A stretch of DNA of 64,000 bases from Azolla pinnata (Eukaryota > Streptophyta > Polypodiopsida > Salviniales > Salviniaceae): contig JBBBWG010008557.1 in NCBI GenBank assembly GCA_037176905.1, positions 11,637 through 75,636 on the forward strand. Reading direction: 5' to 3'. Positions 10,095 to 25,480 of this stretch are shown here, in pieces. The stretch's first letter is position 1. Each line of letters begins with the position of its first letter. Position numbers and translations under genes: made by a program. The notes below the pieces were generated by a model. It had not been told where the DNA came from. It was given only the letters and a program-made list of their open reading frames with translations, and did not search any database.

Positions 10095-11035
10095 ATGGAG
10101 CTCGACTTCGAGCCCGTGTATTGTGTGGAACAGATCCAAGTCCCCCTCGAGCTGCCGAGCCTCCTCAAGAGCTTCACCAAGGAGGTGCTCCGCGCACAGC
10201 CTTCCAACCTCCACGAGTTCGCTGCCCAATACTTCCACCATCTTCTCAGCAAGTCTTGCGGCAGCAACGCCGGCTCGAGCCAACAACCAGCCCCTTCCAT
10301 CCACCAAGTAGGGCATTCAACAAATACACCAACCAAGCTATGATTTTACCGAAAAACCGAAGCGCAGGTTTTTGCACTACGTTGTTGGCGATCGAGTCCG
10401 GAGCCATCGATCGTCGATCCTTCCCCGTGACCTCCGCCGCGGATCGCGTCACCACATGGCAGGCCATCCCCGAAGGGATCCGATCCTCTCCTAATATTTT
10501 TTGTGTTTCTGTATTTGGCAGATCCAAGGCGTGTGGAACGCGCTCAAAGGCAAGGACACTCTTGCTCAGGGCGAGATCGCGGAGGCGTGCTCCCTCAATG
10601 GCATCTCTCTGTCGGTCATCGACCGAGCATTTCACTTGGGCGGATTTAGCGGAGAAACGGCAGACCCCAAGGAAGTGCTCATTCTCCTCATCACCATGTC
10701 CGTGAAGGTGAGCCCATCGCGCTCTCACACGAACCATTTCCAAAGGCATTTCTTTCATCCCCGAGCTTTGACCGACTATGTTCCCCTTGAGCTTGCTTCT
10801 AGAAATGGGCTGGGCACAATTGGAGGTGTCTTGACTTGATTTTTCGCCAACTTTGTTTGGCTTCTGTTCTGGGCAGTCGTTCGGAGCGTTGTTGGAGGCG
10901 ATGTTTAAAGTGTTTGGCCATCAGAGCGGAAGCGTGATCGACGTCCCCTTATTCTTCAAGCTCTTCTTCTTCATCGCCAAGCGCGACCGAGACATCTCCC
11001 CCGATTCCATCAATGAGCTGACCAAGGATCTGTGA
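10095..11035 (+). CDS. RIIa-domain axonemal protein, radial spoke RSP11/ropporin-like
   Basis: Proteins of this type dock to amphipathic helices of A-kinase-anchor-like partners in radial spokes of motile cilia (Chlamydomonas RSP11, animal ROPN1L). Three exons are modelled: 10095-10307, 10522-10707 and 10877-11035, all joined in phase 0, giving 185 residues. Residues about 14-51 match the RIIa dimerisation-docking pattern: VPLELPSLLKSFTKEVLR followed by QPSNLHEFAAQYF. The later exons fit the C-terminal part seen in ropporin-like proteins. The ATG is the only one before the RIIa domain and follows a GATC run. The stop TGA lies inside CTGTGAGTAC, which also looks like a strong splice donor, so additional 3' exons are possible. 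Sperm-specific expression is inferred from the family. It is divergent from RCCR. Confidence 0.82.
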
Positions 11036-14000
11036 GTACTCTCGCTCCCCCAGCGTCTGCTGTAACGTAGGCATTTGCACTTGTCATCAAGCCTGCTCGT
11101 CGTTTGAACTCGCACCTTCGTCTTCAACACAAAGACCGCGTTTTCGCCCATTGTCTGATATAATCCTCCGCCAGCATATTCTTTCCATAACGATAGATAT
11201 AGGCAATCATGTAGTTAGATGGCTAGGTTTCTAACACTTTCTTCATGATTCAATAATGTTCCATAATGCAGACAATAACAATACTGTTCATAGCCTTATC
11301 AAAACCAAAAAAACAATACCATAATGTAGACGATACCGATACCGCGTACCCGCTTATCCTTTCCAATTGAAAAGAGAACCTCCTGTTAATGTCAGATCGA
11401 GGCAGCGATGCGGTTAGATGGCTAGGTTTCTAACATTTTTTCTTCATGATTCAATGGTGTGTGTCCGTGACAAGCCCTATCAAAGCAAAAAAAACCAAAA
11501 GAGCTTCATGACTGTATATATGATCTTATCAAAGCTGAGAATCTCACACTGCCACCATGATAGAGGAAAGAAACCTTTCCCACATATACTCACCTCCCAA
11601 AGTCTGGACTCTAGAGAGCCCACCATATAGAAGACAGACATGATGAGGAGGGGGCAGAACCCACAATTTCACATCATTCAGAATCATACTATAAAAGGTG
11701 TACCTCAATGCACACCAATAATGTACTAAAAGAATAGAGTAGTAGTGGATCGTGACCATTATAAGGGTAGAGAGCAGATACCAATCTCCTTTCTTGGCAT
11801 AACTCGACATGCCATGCCTGTCACAGCCATGGCATTTCCTCTCCACAAGAGCACAACAGTGTAATGAAGTTCGTGCTTTAAACCGCAGGTTCAAATCTCC
11901 ATGTGTCAAAAACCTGTTATGCACTCTGCCTAATGCTCTGCATCTGGTTGCGACCCGGTCCCTGAACCTTACTCAGGTAAAATTCACAGCTTAGATGAGA
12001 GAGAAATATGAATGACTCCAAACTGTTGTTCTCCTTTTTAAGCTCCGTCATACCAGGCTGTTCTCTTGTAGATGATGCTGTGCCTTCTTTTGCCAATTCC
12101 ACATTGCTCCTTCTTCATCACATAAGGCTGCATCAGCAAGAACTGTTCCACAATAAAAGTTTAAAAACACAGAATCATATGCCGGAGGGCCTCTTGTGCG
12201 ATTAGTTGCATTTTAGTGAGAATCAAGCCAAGAAGAAGAAGAGAAAGAGATATCTCGCGTATGTATGTGGCAGGGCGGAACAACAAGAAGTATCATACAA
12301 TGATCTGAAGTCAAGCCCTCATTTACAGAAATACTTTACCCAGCATTGAAGACTCTTTCTCAACAAAAAGCAAAGGCTATATGGCGTCAAGTATGCATAA
12401 ATACATACACCTTCACACAGTGAAACACGGTTCAATATTTGGAGGGTAGAAGCTACGCTACCACCAAAGACGACACCAACTGTTTACAAATCTGTATAAC
12501 CTTTTTCTCTTTCCTTATCTGCATCTAGCGAGCAATTTGCGTATACCATTGTATGCTATTTCTATGTACGCCTCGAGATATAGAAATCTTGCATCTAATA
12601 TATCTTGATATGGTGACAGACAACCTGAAACATACCTCTAAAAACGGATCGTCATGACGCCCAGCTTCAAAACGGATCGTTTGCCAACACAATGGCCATG
12701 TTCTGATTACATATGCTACAGTAACTGAAAACAACATCTCTTCTAAATAAATGATGAAAGTAGAGAGGCAAGATACTACATGATTCGGCTCGGCTCGGCT
12801 CCTAGTTATCAGTCATTCCATAATCGTAGAACCAATCTATACTTCTGGATGATAGGTATACAGACTTATGTACGGAAGAAAATTTCTAGCATAACTCAGA
12901 AAACATTTACTATAACGCCGAAGACTGTAGACCATCTCTAATGAAGATAGGTAAGAGTCTTCCAAGCAAGCTAGCACCATTATTTGCTCAGCACCATCAA
13001 AGCTGACCTTTTCAACATCACAACGACTCATGAGCCAAGGATATATAAAATGATACGGTAGCCTCTAAGATCTTTCCATATTCCATCAAGGTATGCACAC
13101 ATATTATGCGAGATGAAGAAGCTAAAATGGAAGATGTGACCAAACAAACAGAGCGGTAGCATATTTTAATATACGGTAGATTTCTTATAGCAGTGAGCAT
13201 CTACAGGAATTGGTAAGCTATTCTACATAGAATAGAAGGACCTGAAAAGGGCAAAACGTCTGGTGATGATGCTTCACGTGAGACCGAAAAAGAAAAATAA
13301 CCAGAAAAGAGACATCCGGTAGTAGAATAAAGGAGATGAGGAGGACAGAAAGAACGTTTCTATATAATAATGAAAATTGGGAGAATGGGGAAGAAACATA
13401 ACCAAAGGTAGAATCACAAATTACGAAGTAAGTCCCAAAGTAATTACAAACTGTCACCCAAATTTTGATGCTTTAAGCACCGGAGTTGATCCCTCATAAA
13501 TCACCACCCATTTCATAGTGCTATTTCGCTCTTCCTGGTTCGTCACATTATGTTTCAGTCCTTAAATTTGTATCATTGCTAACCATTTCTACATTATGCT
13601 AATCTCTCATTAATCACCCCCTCGTTATATTTTGAGTTATACTAATATCTAATTATAAATCACTACTTAAGCTGAATTTGTTACTCGATTATTGCAAACA
13701 TGTAACTATTCCGGGATGTTCTTTTTGTTATTCTCCCAATATAAGCATACTGTATATATATAAGAGGATAGGGACAGATAGCTTGTTTGCTTTTCAAGTT
13801 ACATTTCACACGCCTTCCCAAGCAACTAGCCGACAAATGAGGATGGCCCAAGAAGAGGAAGGTGTTACTATTATTATAGAGATTGTTAAGAGTTAGGAAT
13901 AAGCCTTTAAAAGATCTCTTTTTCCGCTTTCCTTTTTCTTCAGGGTCTAGCCACCACCACCATCCCCCTCCTAACCACACCTAATATAATGTAATCACCT

Positions 14001-14286
14001 TTCTTTGGAAACAAGTTTCGTTTTTTGCTCTTTTTTCTCTTCCTTTCGCGTGATACCAGCCCAGCCCAGTCCCTTTCTAGCATAATACAAGCAAGCAGGA
14101 AAGGAAAAAATAAGATGAATATATATGGGCAACTATTACCTGACAGCAAGAGATTTAGCCGCGTGCAAGGCTATTTTTGTCAGAAAGGTCAGCACTTCAA
14201 CAAACGCCATTAGGCACAGTCAGCATCGCTGGCATACAAGAAAATGTGAGGAGGAGAGAGAGAGGAGAGTGACTGAGTGAGAAATA
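11036..14286. other. Intergenic, no supported gene
   Basis: About 3.2 kb of AT-rich sequence. It holds an imperfect direct repeat (11213-11456) and scattered short open frames. The frame ending at 13896 follows a plausible acceptor at 13798, but I found no partner exons or family match. Confidence 0.5.
11213..11456. repeat. Direct repeat of about 40 bp, spaced about 198 bp
   Basis: The phrase GTTAGATGGCTAGGTTTCTA and the following TTCTTCATGATTCAAT occur at 11215-11256 and again at 11413-11456 with a small length change. The flanks also share TATCAAA..AAAAAAAC stretches, suggesting an old local duplication. Confidence 0.75.
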
Positions 14287-14789
14287 CTAAGCGTGTAAGA
14301 CGGAAAAATCGAAGAATTTGGAGATTATCAATTGTCCGCCCATGTTCACAGTTGCCACTTCATAACATGCATCAATGATCTGCAGTTCTCTGTCGGCAAT
14401 TATCTGCAAGAAGATAGAACTAGAAAAAGATGGAACCGTGTGATCAGCTTCACGTTTCCACATGTGCCGACAAGATGCTCATATTTGAAGAAGACGAAAG
14501 CCTGATAGAGAGCTGTGTCTAAAAACAAACAGCCTCAGAGATGCACATATCGAAAACCACTGATAATATTTTACTGGCACGATGTCAGTGCAGCTGTTCA
14601 CCTGACAATGCTTCGGCCATTTTTTCAGAAATTTCAGACTTCTAGTAAGTTCACAAAGTTCTCATGGTACAGGCCAAAAAAGAACAAATTTCGCTAAGAC
14701 CTCACTCAGGTCAGGCGAAACAATCTGGGGGAAACTTACCAACTCAAATATACCACCACCATAGTCTCTCAACAAAAGCTCCACTGCTT
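14287..14789 (-). CDS. Possible 3' part of an unidentified multi-exon gene
   Basis: Four short open segments joined by GT-AG introns keep one reading phase: about 14789-14740, 14641-14602, 14518-14454 and 14403-14287, ending at TAG. The donor after the first segment is GTAAGT and the acceptors include TTTTAG and TTGCAG. The predicted peptide contains LLLRDYGGGIFEL, then YQAFVFFKYEHLVGTC, then DRELQIIDACYEVATVN, which looks protein-like, but I do not recognise the family. The last intron is only 50 bases and the second segment is 40 bases. No start codon or 5' exons were found upstream, so the segments could be chance or a degraded gene. The A20/AN1 gene lies upstream on the same strand. Confidence 0.3.
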
Positions 14790-15477
14790 CTCAAAGAGTG
14801 ACAGGCAGCAGTATTACAGAAGCTCAGTTCCAGAGAAGCTCGAAATAAAATAATTCAACATTTAGACGTTTCAACATTTTTAAGTTTCTTCGGAAGTCTG
14901 ATATCAGATTAGGAGAAAACAAACTCATGCACCTCTAGCATACAACCTACAAATTCAAGAGAACAGAATTCCAAGGGAACTAAGTTAAGCAGCAACAAGT
15001 TCTCCATTACTCGGCTTTGCAATGCCAAATTAGAGGTGCAAATAGAGAGACAAAAAGCAGCTAATCACATAAAAGTCGCAGTTACAGGTATTAAAATTAA
15101 AAAATTCTTGGTTACGTTGAGGTTTTCGATGTCTACACATGGAGAGCCTTCAACAAGACAATTCAACGGACTTCCTGCAGAATTGAAATTTGCAGTGAAG
15201 CAAAAAAATGGCCTCAAAATATGGATCTATCTGAAAACTAATCACATACCCGGTTAAGCCATTGCTACGGTTGCCTCTGCAGATCTATACAGTTAATTGC
15301 TAAACATTAGGCAAAACATTAATAGATAATTGACAATTTGGAAGTACGGTTTTTCTGCTTGTGATAATAGCTTCCAAGGGTACAAATGATCAGGGGATAT
15401 CCAAAAACAAGCAATTAAAGAAAAATCTATCCATTCCCCAAGAAGATCAACGATATAACACAACACAACAGCCTGTG
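14790..15477. other. 3' flank of the A20/AN1 gene, nothing else seen
   Basis: AT-rich sequence downstream of the A20/AN1 stop. It probably includes that gene's 3' UTR. No coding exon could be supported. Confidence 0.5.
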
Positions 15478-16311
15478 TTATATCTTATTGACTTTAATGG
15501 CCTTAATAATAGGATTAGCTTTTGCTATGGCTTCTCTAGCAGCCGACTTGTAATCGTAAGGACAATCATGCTTAACTGAGTGTCTGTGTGAACCACAAAA
15601 AACATCCCCGCAACGACATTTAAATCCAAGAAGTCCCGTGCGTTTTCTGCAAGTAAAACACCTGTTAACAACTTGTTTGCGCGATGAAGAAGACGGGAAG
15701 TCCGCGGATTCTTCGCTTCTAGAGAAAAGAGAAGCGATCAGGCCTAGATCTGACTTCAAAAGGTTCTCTTGTGACAAAGCTCCAACTTCAGATGCAGAAT
15801 TGAAATCCGGTTTAGACTTCAAGGCTGATGCTTGATACTGGATAAGTACTTTCTTTCTTCGAGGTTCTGATGGATCCGGAGACGCGGTGTCATCTACAGT
15901 TTCCCTGCCAGACACTTCTTCGGACCGAGATTCGAGAGCAGATGTGACAGCAGAAGAAGAAGATTCGCGTGCCTTCAAGATAGAAACCATGAGGGATTCG
16001 TCCACACTTTTGTCGAAGGAGGAAGACTGCGATGTGGAAACCAGAGACTTTTCGGAGAGAGAAGAAACCATCGATTCCTCAACAACAGAAGAGGAAACAG
16101 AAGCTATGGCAGAAGACTGATCTGGAGATAAAGAAGGCAGGTTTCCCTTCTCCAAATCATTAGAAGTAAGTTCATGGAAGCAGTTAGAGCACAGATTCAT
16201 GGTTGCTGAACAGCCAAAGAATCCACAGTTGTTGGCACAGAGAACCAGACCATCTTGTTGCTGGCAGCCACTCCCGTCAGATGCATCAACGTTCCAACTC
16301 TCTTGTGCCAT
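15478..16311 (-). CDS. SAP: A20/AN1 zinc-finger stress-associated protein
   Basis: Stress-associated proteins carry an A20 ubiquitin-binding finger and an AN1 finger and modulate stress responses. This single coding exon gives 277 residues. The A20 cysteines are C25, C29, C41 and C44. The AN1 finger starts near residue 218 with CFTCRKRTGLLGFKCRC, followed by C239, H242, H248 and C250, and the protein ends in the family tail REAIAKANPIIKAIKV. The roughly 170-residue linker is Ser/Glu-rich and longer than in most SAPs, which are often 160-200 residues in total. The frame stays open for a further 624 bases upstream (to 16935) but that part is Leu/Ser/Phe-rich with no family match, so the ATG at 16311, just before the A20 finger, is preferred. 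The 5' leader is probably long. Confidence 0.92.
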   Translation of the reverse strand: MAQESWNVDASDGSGCQQQDGLVLCANNCGFFGCSATMNLCSNCFHELTSNDLEKGNLPSLSPDQSSAIASVSSSVVEESMVSSLSEKSLVSTSQSSSFDKSVDESLMVSILKARESSSSAVTSALESRSEEVSGRETVDDTASPDPSEPRRKKVLIQYQASALKSKPDFNSASEVGALSQENLLKSDLGLIASLFSRSEESADFPSSSSRKQVVNRCFTCRKRTGLLGFKCRCGDVFCGSHRHSVKHDCPYDYKSAAREAIAKANPIIKAIKVNKI

Positions 16312-17049
16312 ATCTAGACACAGAAACAGGGAACAGAAGACGAAAAAAAAGACGGAAGTAGGCGACGAAAGAAGAAGAAGAAGAAGAAGAAAATGACGAT
16401 AACAGGATAAAAGGAGAGGTGAAGAAGGAAACAGAATGACAACAACCAACTGATCCTTGAACAGATGAAATGGATCTGCGAGGCAAAAGGCCTGCTGATA
16501 CTGGGGATGGAAAATACAGATCTCTACGACGCAAGCAAGATGAGAAGCAGCAAAGGAAAAACAAAGAACAGGAGAGGCAAGGTAAACGGATCTACGCACA
16601 AACACAACACGAGAAGAGACCAGAAAGAGAACAGGTCCGAGGAAAACCTCGGAACTAACGATCCGCAGAAATGCAATCAAATTCAGAGAAATTAAGGCAG
16701 AGGAGACGGACGACGAGGAAAGATCGAAGCAAGCGGAGGCAGAGGTTGTGGAGGGGCTACGGCCTGTGCTGAAACGGAGACGATGGAGAGAGCTTGGGTG
16801 GGAAGAAGCCGAGGGCAAGGGGACGGCCCCCAGCGGAAGAAGACGAAGCAAACGGAGAGCGACGGAGACGGAAGGGAGAGATCGGAAACGAGGAAATGAA
16901 GAAGGAGAAATCAGTACGAAGAGCGCGGTTACCAAAAAAGAAAGGGATTGAAAGAAAGAACGGAAGCGGAATCAGAAGCAGCAAGCAGCAAGGAGAGCAA
17001 GGGCAGGAGAAGATGAAGCGGAAGCAGCGAAGGCAGCAGCAGACGGTGC

Positions 17050-17420
17050 AGAAGCCGAAGCTGAAGATGCTGAAGAAGCCGAAGCCGAAGACGAAGCCGA
17101 AGCCGAAGCCGAAGCCGAAGATGCTGAAGAAGCCGAAGCCGAAGCCGAAGCCGAAGNNNNNNNNNNNNNNNNNNNNNNNNNNNNNNNNNNNNNNNNNNNN
17201 NNNNNNNNNNNNNNNNNNNNNNNNNNNNNNNNNNNNNNNNNNNNNNNNNNNNNNNNGAAGCCGAAGCCGAAGCCGAAGCCGAAGATGCTGAAGAAGCCGA
17301 AGACGAAGACGAAGCCGAAGATGCTGAAGAAGCCGAAGACGAAGCCGCAGTAGCAGAAGCAGAAGCAGAAGCAGAAGCAGACGAAGCAGAAGCAGAAGCA
17401 GACGAAGCAGATGCAGCAGA
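17050..17420. repeat. GAAGCC / GAAGCA hexanucleotide array
   Basis: Imperfect tandem GAAGCC, GAAGAC and GAAGCAGAAGCA units with interspersed GATGCT. The array is interrupted by an assembly gap, so its true length is unknown. Confidence 0.85.
17157..17256. other. Assembly gap of 100 N
   Basis: Exactly 100 N inside the hexanucleotide array, a conventional placeholder for an unknown length. The repeat on both sides suggests the assembly collapsed here. Confidence 0.98.
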
Positions 17421-20375
17421 TGCAGACGATGCAGATGCAGAAGGAGACGAAGCAGAAGAGGAAAGGGAGGAAGAAAGAGGGAGAGACCTCTTCTCTTCCG
17501 TCGTCCTTCCTTTTGTTTTCTTTTCTTCTCGCCTGCGCGGAATTTGGTATCAACTAAATACAGCATTTAACTCCTTCCCTGCGGTTTCACACCTGTCCGC
17601 GTCCCCTGTCCGCTTTCACACTTGGCCCTCCGTCTTCTTCCCCAATGTAATTCGCACACAAGAATGCAACAAAAACACTTGCTTCTTGCGGGATTTACAA
17701 CGGGAAAACCTTCTACATACATCCTTGATTTGATTTTTGGCATTCATTCTTCCAAAACTCTTGTATTATTGGCAGAGAAGCAAGCAAGCAAGCAGCAACA
17801 AGAAGCAAGCAAGCAGGGGCTCTGTGTGTACAGCAACAGACGACCGCGCTCCGATCGCTTCATGCACGGGCTCGATGCGTCCCTGACGTATACATGCGGT
17901 ACGAGGAGTAAACCGCAGGCTCCGTTCCCATTCGTTTCCGGGGAGCGGGGAGTTCCCGATTCGGAATCCCGGCCGCCTTATAGCGCGGTAGTGGAACCAG
18001 CGCTGGTTGTTCGCCTCGCCTCAGCATGTCGCGGTATCTATGGATGAGCAAACGGATGGGCGAGCGATCGATCGTTGAGCTTGCATCGCATAATCTGGGT
18101 GGCCAAGAAGCTTTGGTAGCGAGCTCCTCTTATCACCAATGCAAAGAACTTGGGATGCATTCAGCACTCGACCGACGGACACTCATGAAACTGGATCTGT
18201 GATGCCACCTCGATCCTGTTTTAAGCTGTTTCTCGCGCATCACACATGATCGGGTTGTGACTTCGATCTCTCTGTCGAGGTGCATGACGACATGATACGA
18301 GAGAGCAACAGCTGAACTGCATCATGATTCGTGCAGCGTAGCCATGTCCGTGGTTCCGCCCTAATAATTAAAGACCCTCGTAAGCCTGCTCGCAGCCAAA
18401 TTCAACACGCTGACGAGAGTGCCGACGACACACATGCATGGTCCCGTGTAAAGCTCCGGATAGAGCATGCCAAAGACACGTTCTGGACCGAGAAACCGTC
18501 TTCTGAACCGTCTCCTGATCGACAACCACGATTCAACCCAAGATTAGCTTCACACGGAAACATCGAGCGCTGGCCCCCCTTCATGCTACTGATTTTACAC
18601 AGGTCGCCTCGACTAATACGTGGCATGCCTGCTTTGGCACATGGGTGCTCATGGCTTCGTTTTGTCGTTCATAGAGAATGATGCGTTAGGAGATGATGTC
18701 TTCCTATCGATCGACTTTCTCGTTCGGTTCGAGCTTTGGGAAGCATCACTCTGTGAACAGTCCCTTTGACCATGACATGAGCTTCATGGGGGTAGCATCT
18801 AAAGGCTTCAACGTTGAAAGACATCGGGATCATGCTGAACCTTTGCTTGTAGAACAAACAGCACACACTGTGGCATTCGTTTCTGGAGATGGTGGTAATC
18901 TTGTTCCTTGCACAGATTGTGCGATATAATTGATTCCTCCTGTAAGAAGAAGTTGAAAACAGCTTGCATAAGAGGAAAGATCATCCCTTCTACATGCTTA
19001 TTAACGGTGAACCATGGTAGAACTACTCCCACCACCAGTTACCCAAAAGACTATGCATTCTTTGGCTTGTCGGCGGTCGAGGATTGTTATTTTGCGATTC
19101 TTAATGCCATTTGTTTCTGTGCAACAACAAACCTTTGAAGAATTTCTCTTTGACACGTTTTTCTAGGTCCAACTCTTACTGCAATCCTGCAGTAGCTCAT
19201 GTCACAATTGTGTAATTGCCTTGTTGGCTAAGGCATGATGCTTCCAGCTCCTCCTGAGCAGAAATTTCAAATGAACTCAAAAAACAACCTCAGCACTTTA
19301 TGTCAAACTTACCAAATTCTTCAGTGTATGGGAGTATTTCGATCATTATCTAGTAAGTTACTTACACATCCTGAAATTTGAGACCAGGCAAAAGCAATCT
19401 GGTGATTATACAAACTCAGAATGGTATTTGGGTATTTTTCTCACCACCTTCAACCTTGTACAAGCCTGTTTGTAAAATTTGGGTAATATGCTATGTATAT
19501 TTCTGACATAAAACCTCAAATGTGGGCCCAAGGTATGAACCATATTAGGCACGTGCAACGATAACTTCCATTACTATGATCACTACTCTCACCAATCCCT
19601 TTCTGTATGATTTCAAATTTAGAGCATTCTTTCAAGCTTCTGAGACTTTCTACTACTTAACTATAGTATACTCATTCAGCTCCACACAGGAGTCACTTCA
19701 AACAAGCGCTTTAAATTAAGGATGACCTTGCACATAACTACCTTCTACTACGATCATGGCATAAAATGATCACAAAGCGTAAATGAAGATAAACTTCACT
19801 TGCGCTTCTAAGTATCTGGACTAAGATATAAAAAAAGCTCTCAACCTTAGTAGTGGCCATATAGCTCATGTCTTATGAGGTACACCACGGACCTGACTTG
19901 TAATGGTACTCTTCAAACAAGAAGGATATTTCCAATATTACCCTAGAAACGAGGTCTATTACCAACAAAACCAGGTGAATTGGACAACACAACTCTATTT
20001 TGATTAAGCTATGGATGAAATTTACATAATTATCACTACCCACAGATGATTAGGGCCCACAAGATTGATATTGCAGTTTAATTTACACCTTAAAGATATA
20101 CTGCAAATTGGGTTGCTTCACTTCATTACAACTGAGCCCAAACCTCGTTACCAAACTATTTCAATTGACGTTTTTCATTCATTATTCTCAACGTGGAAGC
20201 TGCCACAAATGTTACAAATAATCATAATAAGCTTGATATTTCACAGTTCTTTTGTACCGGAGAGAAAGCTTCTGTTCAAAATGAATAGAAACAAAACTCT
20301 CAAAAAATAACATAGCATACCTGGACACATACAGAGTTGAGTAAACTCCATCAATCCGTATTCTCTATGTGTATA

Positions 20376-23583
<3,208 letters not shown>

Positions 23584-23655
23584 GGAAGCTGTGTGGCCGA
23601 AGCTCCAAACAGTTGACCCGTCCGAAGGGAAGTGGCTTTGGTCTTCTACGCTTCC

Positions 23656-23680
23656 TCCATCTTCTTCTTCTTCTTCCTCC

Positions 23681-23712
<32 letters not shown>

Positions 23713-23714
23713 TC
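23656..23714. repeat. TTC trinucleotide run upstream of adenylate kinase
   Basis: A TTC/TCC run, read as GAA on the gene strand, 70-130 bases before the adenylate kinase ATG and so probably in its 5' leader. Confidence 0.85.
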
Positions 23715-23806
23715 GTTGGATTGAGAATGTGAAGCAAACACAAACTCTTCCCAAGTGTATTTCAAGGGAAATGCGGCTCGGCTCCGAAAACGATGTGATC
23801 GGAGTC

Positions 23807-23971
23807 ATCGATCAATCGCTTCGGACGATGGGTTCACGAATCGATCAATCGCTTCGGACAATGGGTTCACGAATCGATCAATCGATTCGAACGATGGGTT
23901 CACGAATCGATCGATTGCTTTAGACGATGGGTTCACGAATCGATCGATTGCTTTAGACGATGGGTTCACGA
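23807..23971. repeat. Five tandem copies of a 33-bp unit
   Basis: Units begin at 23807, 23840, 23873, 23906 and 23939, each of the form ATCGATCAATCG...GATGGGTTCACGA, with a sequence gradient along the array. Read on the adenylate kinase strand each unit codes 11 residues (KAIDRFVNPSS type). It lies 220-390 bases upstream of that gene's ATG. Confidence 0.92.
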
Positions 23972-25480
23972 ATCGATCGATCCGACGAAACATGCCGATC
24001 ACGAGTCAACGAAGGCATCACAGACCGATCGTCGCTGTCGAGCCCGTTCTCGAGAAATCGGGGCTTCGGGGAATAGACGTTTCGGAAGGCTTGACAAGTC
24101 TTGCGTTGCTGCGTGCTCCGTCGCGGCGATGGGTGTTTTTTTTTCTTACGCCGCTTACCTGGATTCGATCCGCACAAAAAGAAAATGGTGGGGATCGTTC
24201 TCCGCGGTGGTTTTGAGGCACCCGGGATCGCGTTTGAATCGGGATATGCGCAAATCGTTTGAATCGCGGTTTGACGTCGATGAATATCTACGATGGTTAA
24301 ATGGAGTATTCGTAAGACGGTTTCTCGTATGTTTGGAACGAGTCGAAATCCTCTCTCTTTCCCCAAGGCACGGGCAGTGTGTATTGGCAGCGGTGGCACA
24401 CTTTCAATTGTGATGCGATCGTAATGTTTTGCGCATATGCCTACCAATACAGCTGTGCGCTTTCTAGAGGGAAAGATAAGAGTTTTAGTATTGTCTCGGG
24501 ACCCTTTGCATGTGGTCTAAAGATTTCTTGCAAGGCTGTGAGATGGCCCACGCGACGAAGCGTATAACATGTGTTTCAATATGTCGAATCACCTATAATG
24601 AATGGGGTTTATAAGCTGGAATCATACAGCTTATGGGAATGGGAAAATAGACAGTGGAGAGCAAGAATCCGTTGTGACATGCTAACAACATTAAATCGTT
24701 GGATCGGTTAGCGCTTTTCCTTCACCGACGCTTTGAGTTGTTCAGTTGACTGAAAAATACACCAATCACATCCTCAAGAGACTGTTAAATTAAGAGCTAC
24801 AGTGGGAACATAAAGAGAGCAGTTTCAGCACAAAAGTTCACCCCAATGGCAAATTTTGGATTGGTAGCTGGCAAAGATGATAGTTTAGATCGAACAGTAA
24901 CTTTCCAATCGGCGTGAAGTAGAGTTCATATACCTCTTAGATATCCTTATATGTGACAATTGGTACAAGCATTTTATATTTTAAATGCCTTTGATTCTAG
25001 TGTTAGTGGCTAGCCAAGCATGGAAAGATTGGTTCTAAACTTGTATGATAGTAAAAGGTTGATATTTGCGGCACACATTAATGATTATATCACAAGTTAG
25101 TTGAGCATAGAGCTTGGTTGGTTAGAAATGATGCTGCTCTACTCAAATCTGTGAAACAATAGTATTTAAGTTTTCCGATGCAAGATGGAAATCTAGCTTT
25201 CCATTTTATACAAGAAAGGGGTGTTTTGATGTTGAAGAACTTCAGTAATCAATGTCACAATTGACTAGGTGAAAGATGAGCAGAAAGCATAACCGAATAT
25301 GATCGAAGGCAGAGCATCGATTGCATCATAGTGTGACATCATGCAACCAATATGCAGTCTTATTTATGCAGACTTAGAGCATAAGAAAGACAGCTCTCCA
25401 TGAAAAGAGCTTGCATTTCCAGTTCTCATGTACTTACAAAAATATACACCACGCACACATACGTACTTGTTGAGATATCC

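Larger units (their letters stand above)
16312..20375. other. Repeat-rich 5' flank of the A20/AN1 gene and gene-poor region
   Basis: 16312-17550 is purine-rich on the plus strand and probably holds the leader and promoter of the A20/AN1 gene. It includes a GAAGCC array and a 100-base N gap. 17.6-20.4 kb is AT-rich with only short unrelated open frames (for example 18693-18929), which I could not link to any family. The right end includes the 3' flank of adenylate kinase. Confidence 0.55.
23584..25480. other. Adenylate kinase 5' flank and intergenic sequence
   Basis: Holds the TTC run and the 33-bp repeat near 23.8 kb, then about 1.3 kb of AT-rich sequence with no supported gene. The right end is the 3' flank of the Tctex1 gene. 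Confidence 0.55.

Noticed and set aside
13798-13896. Terminal exon of the RIIa gene or a separate gene
   Set aside because: An acceptor-like CTTTTCAAG precedes a 32-codon open segment, but it lies 2.8 kb away with no supporting exons or similarity.
16312-16935. 208-residue N-terminal extension of the A20/AN1 protein
   Set aside because: The frame is open but the peptide is Leu/Ser/Phe-rich with no family similarity. Known relatives start shortly before the A20 finger, so this is probably leader sequence.
18693-18929. 78-residue open frame
   Set aside because: No family match, no neighbouring exons, and a frame of similar length overlaps on the opposite strand.
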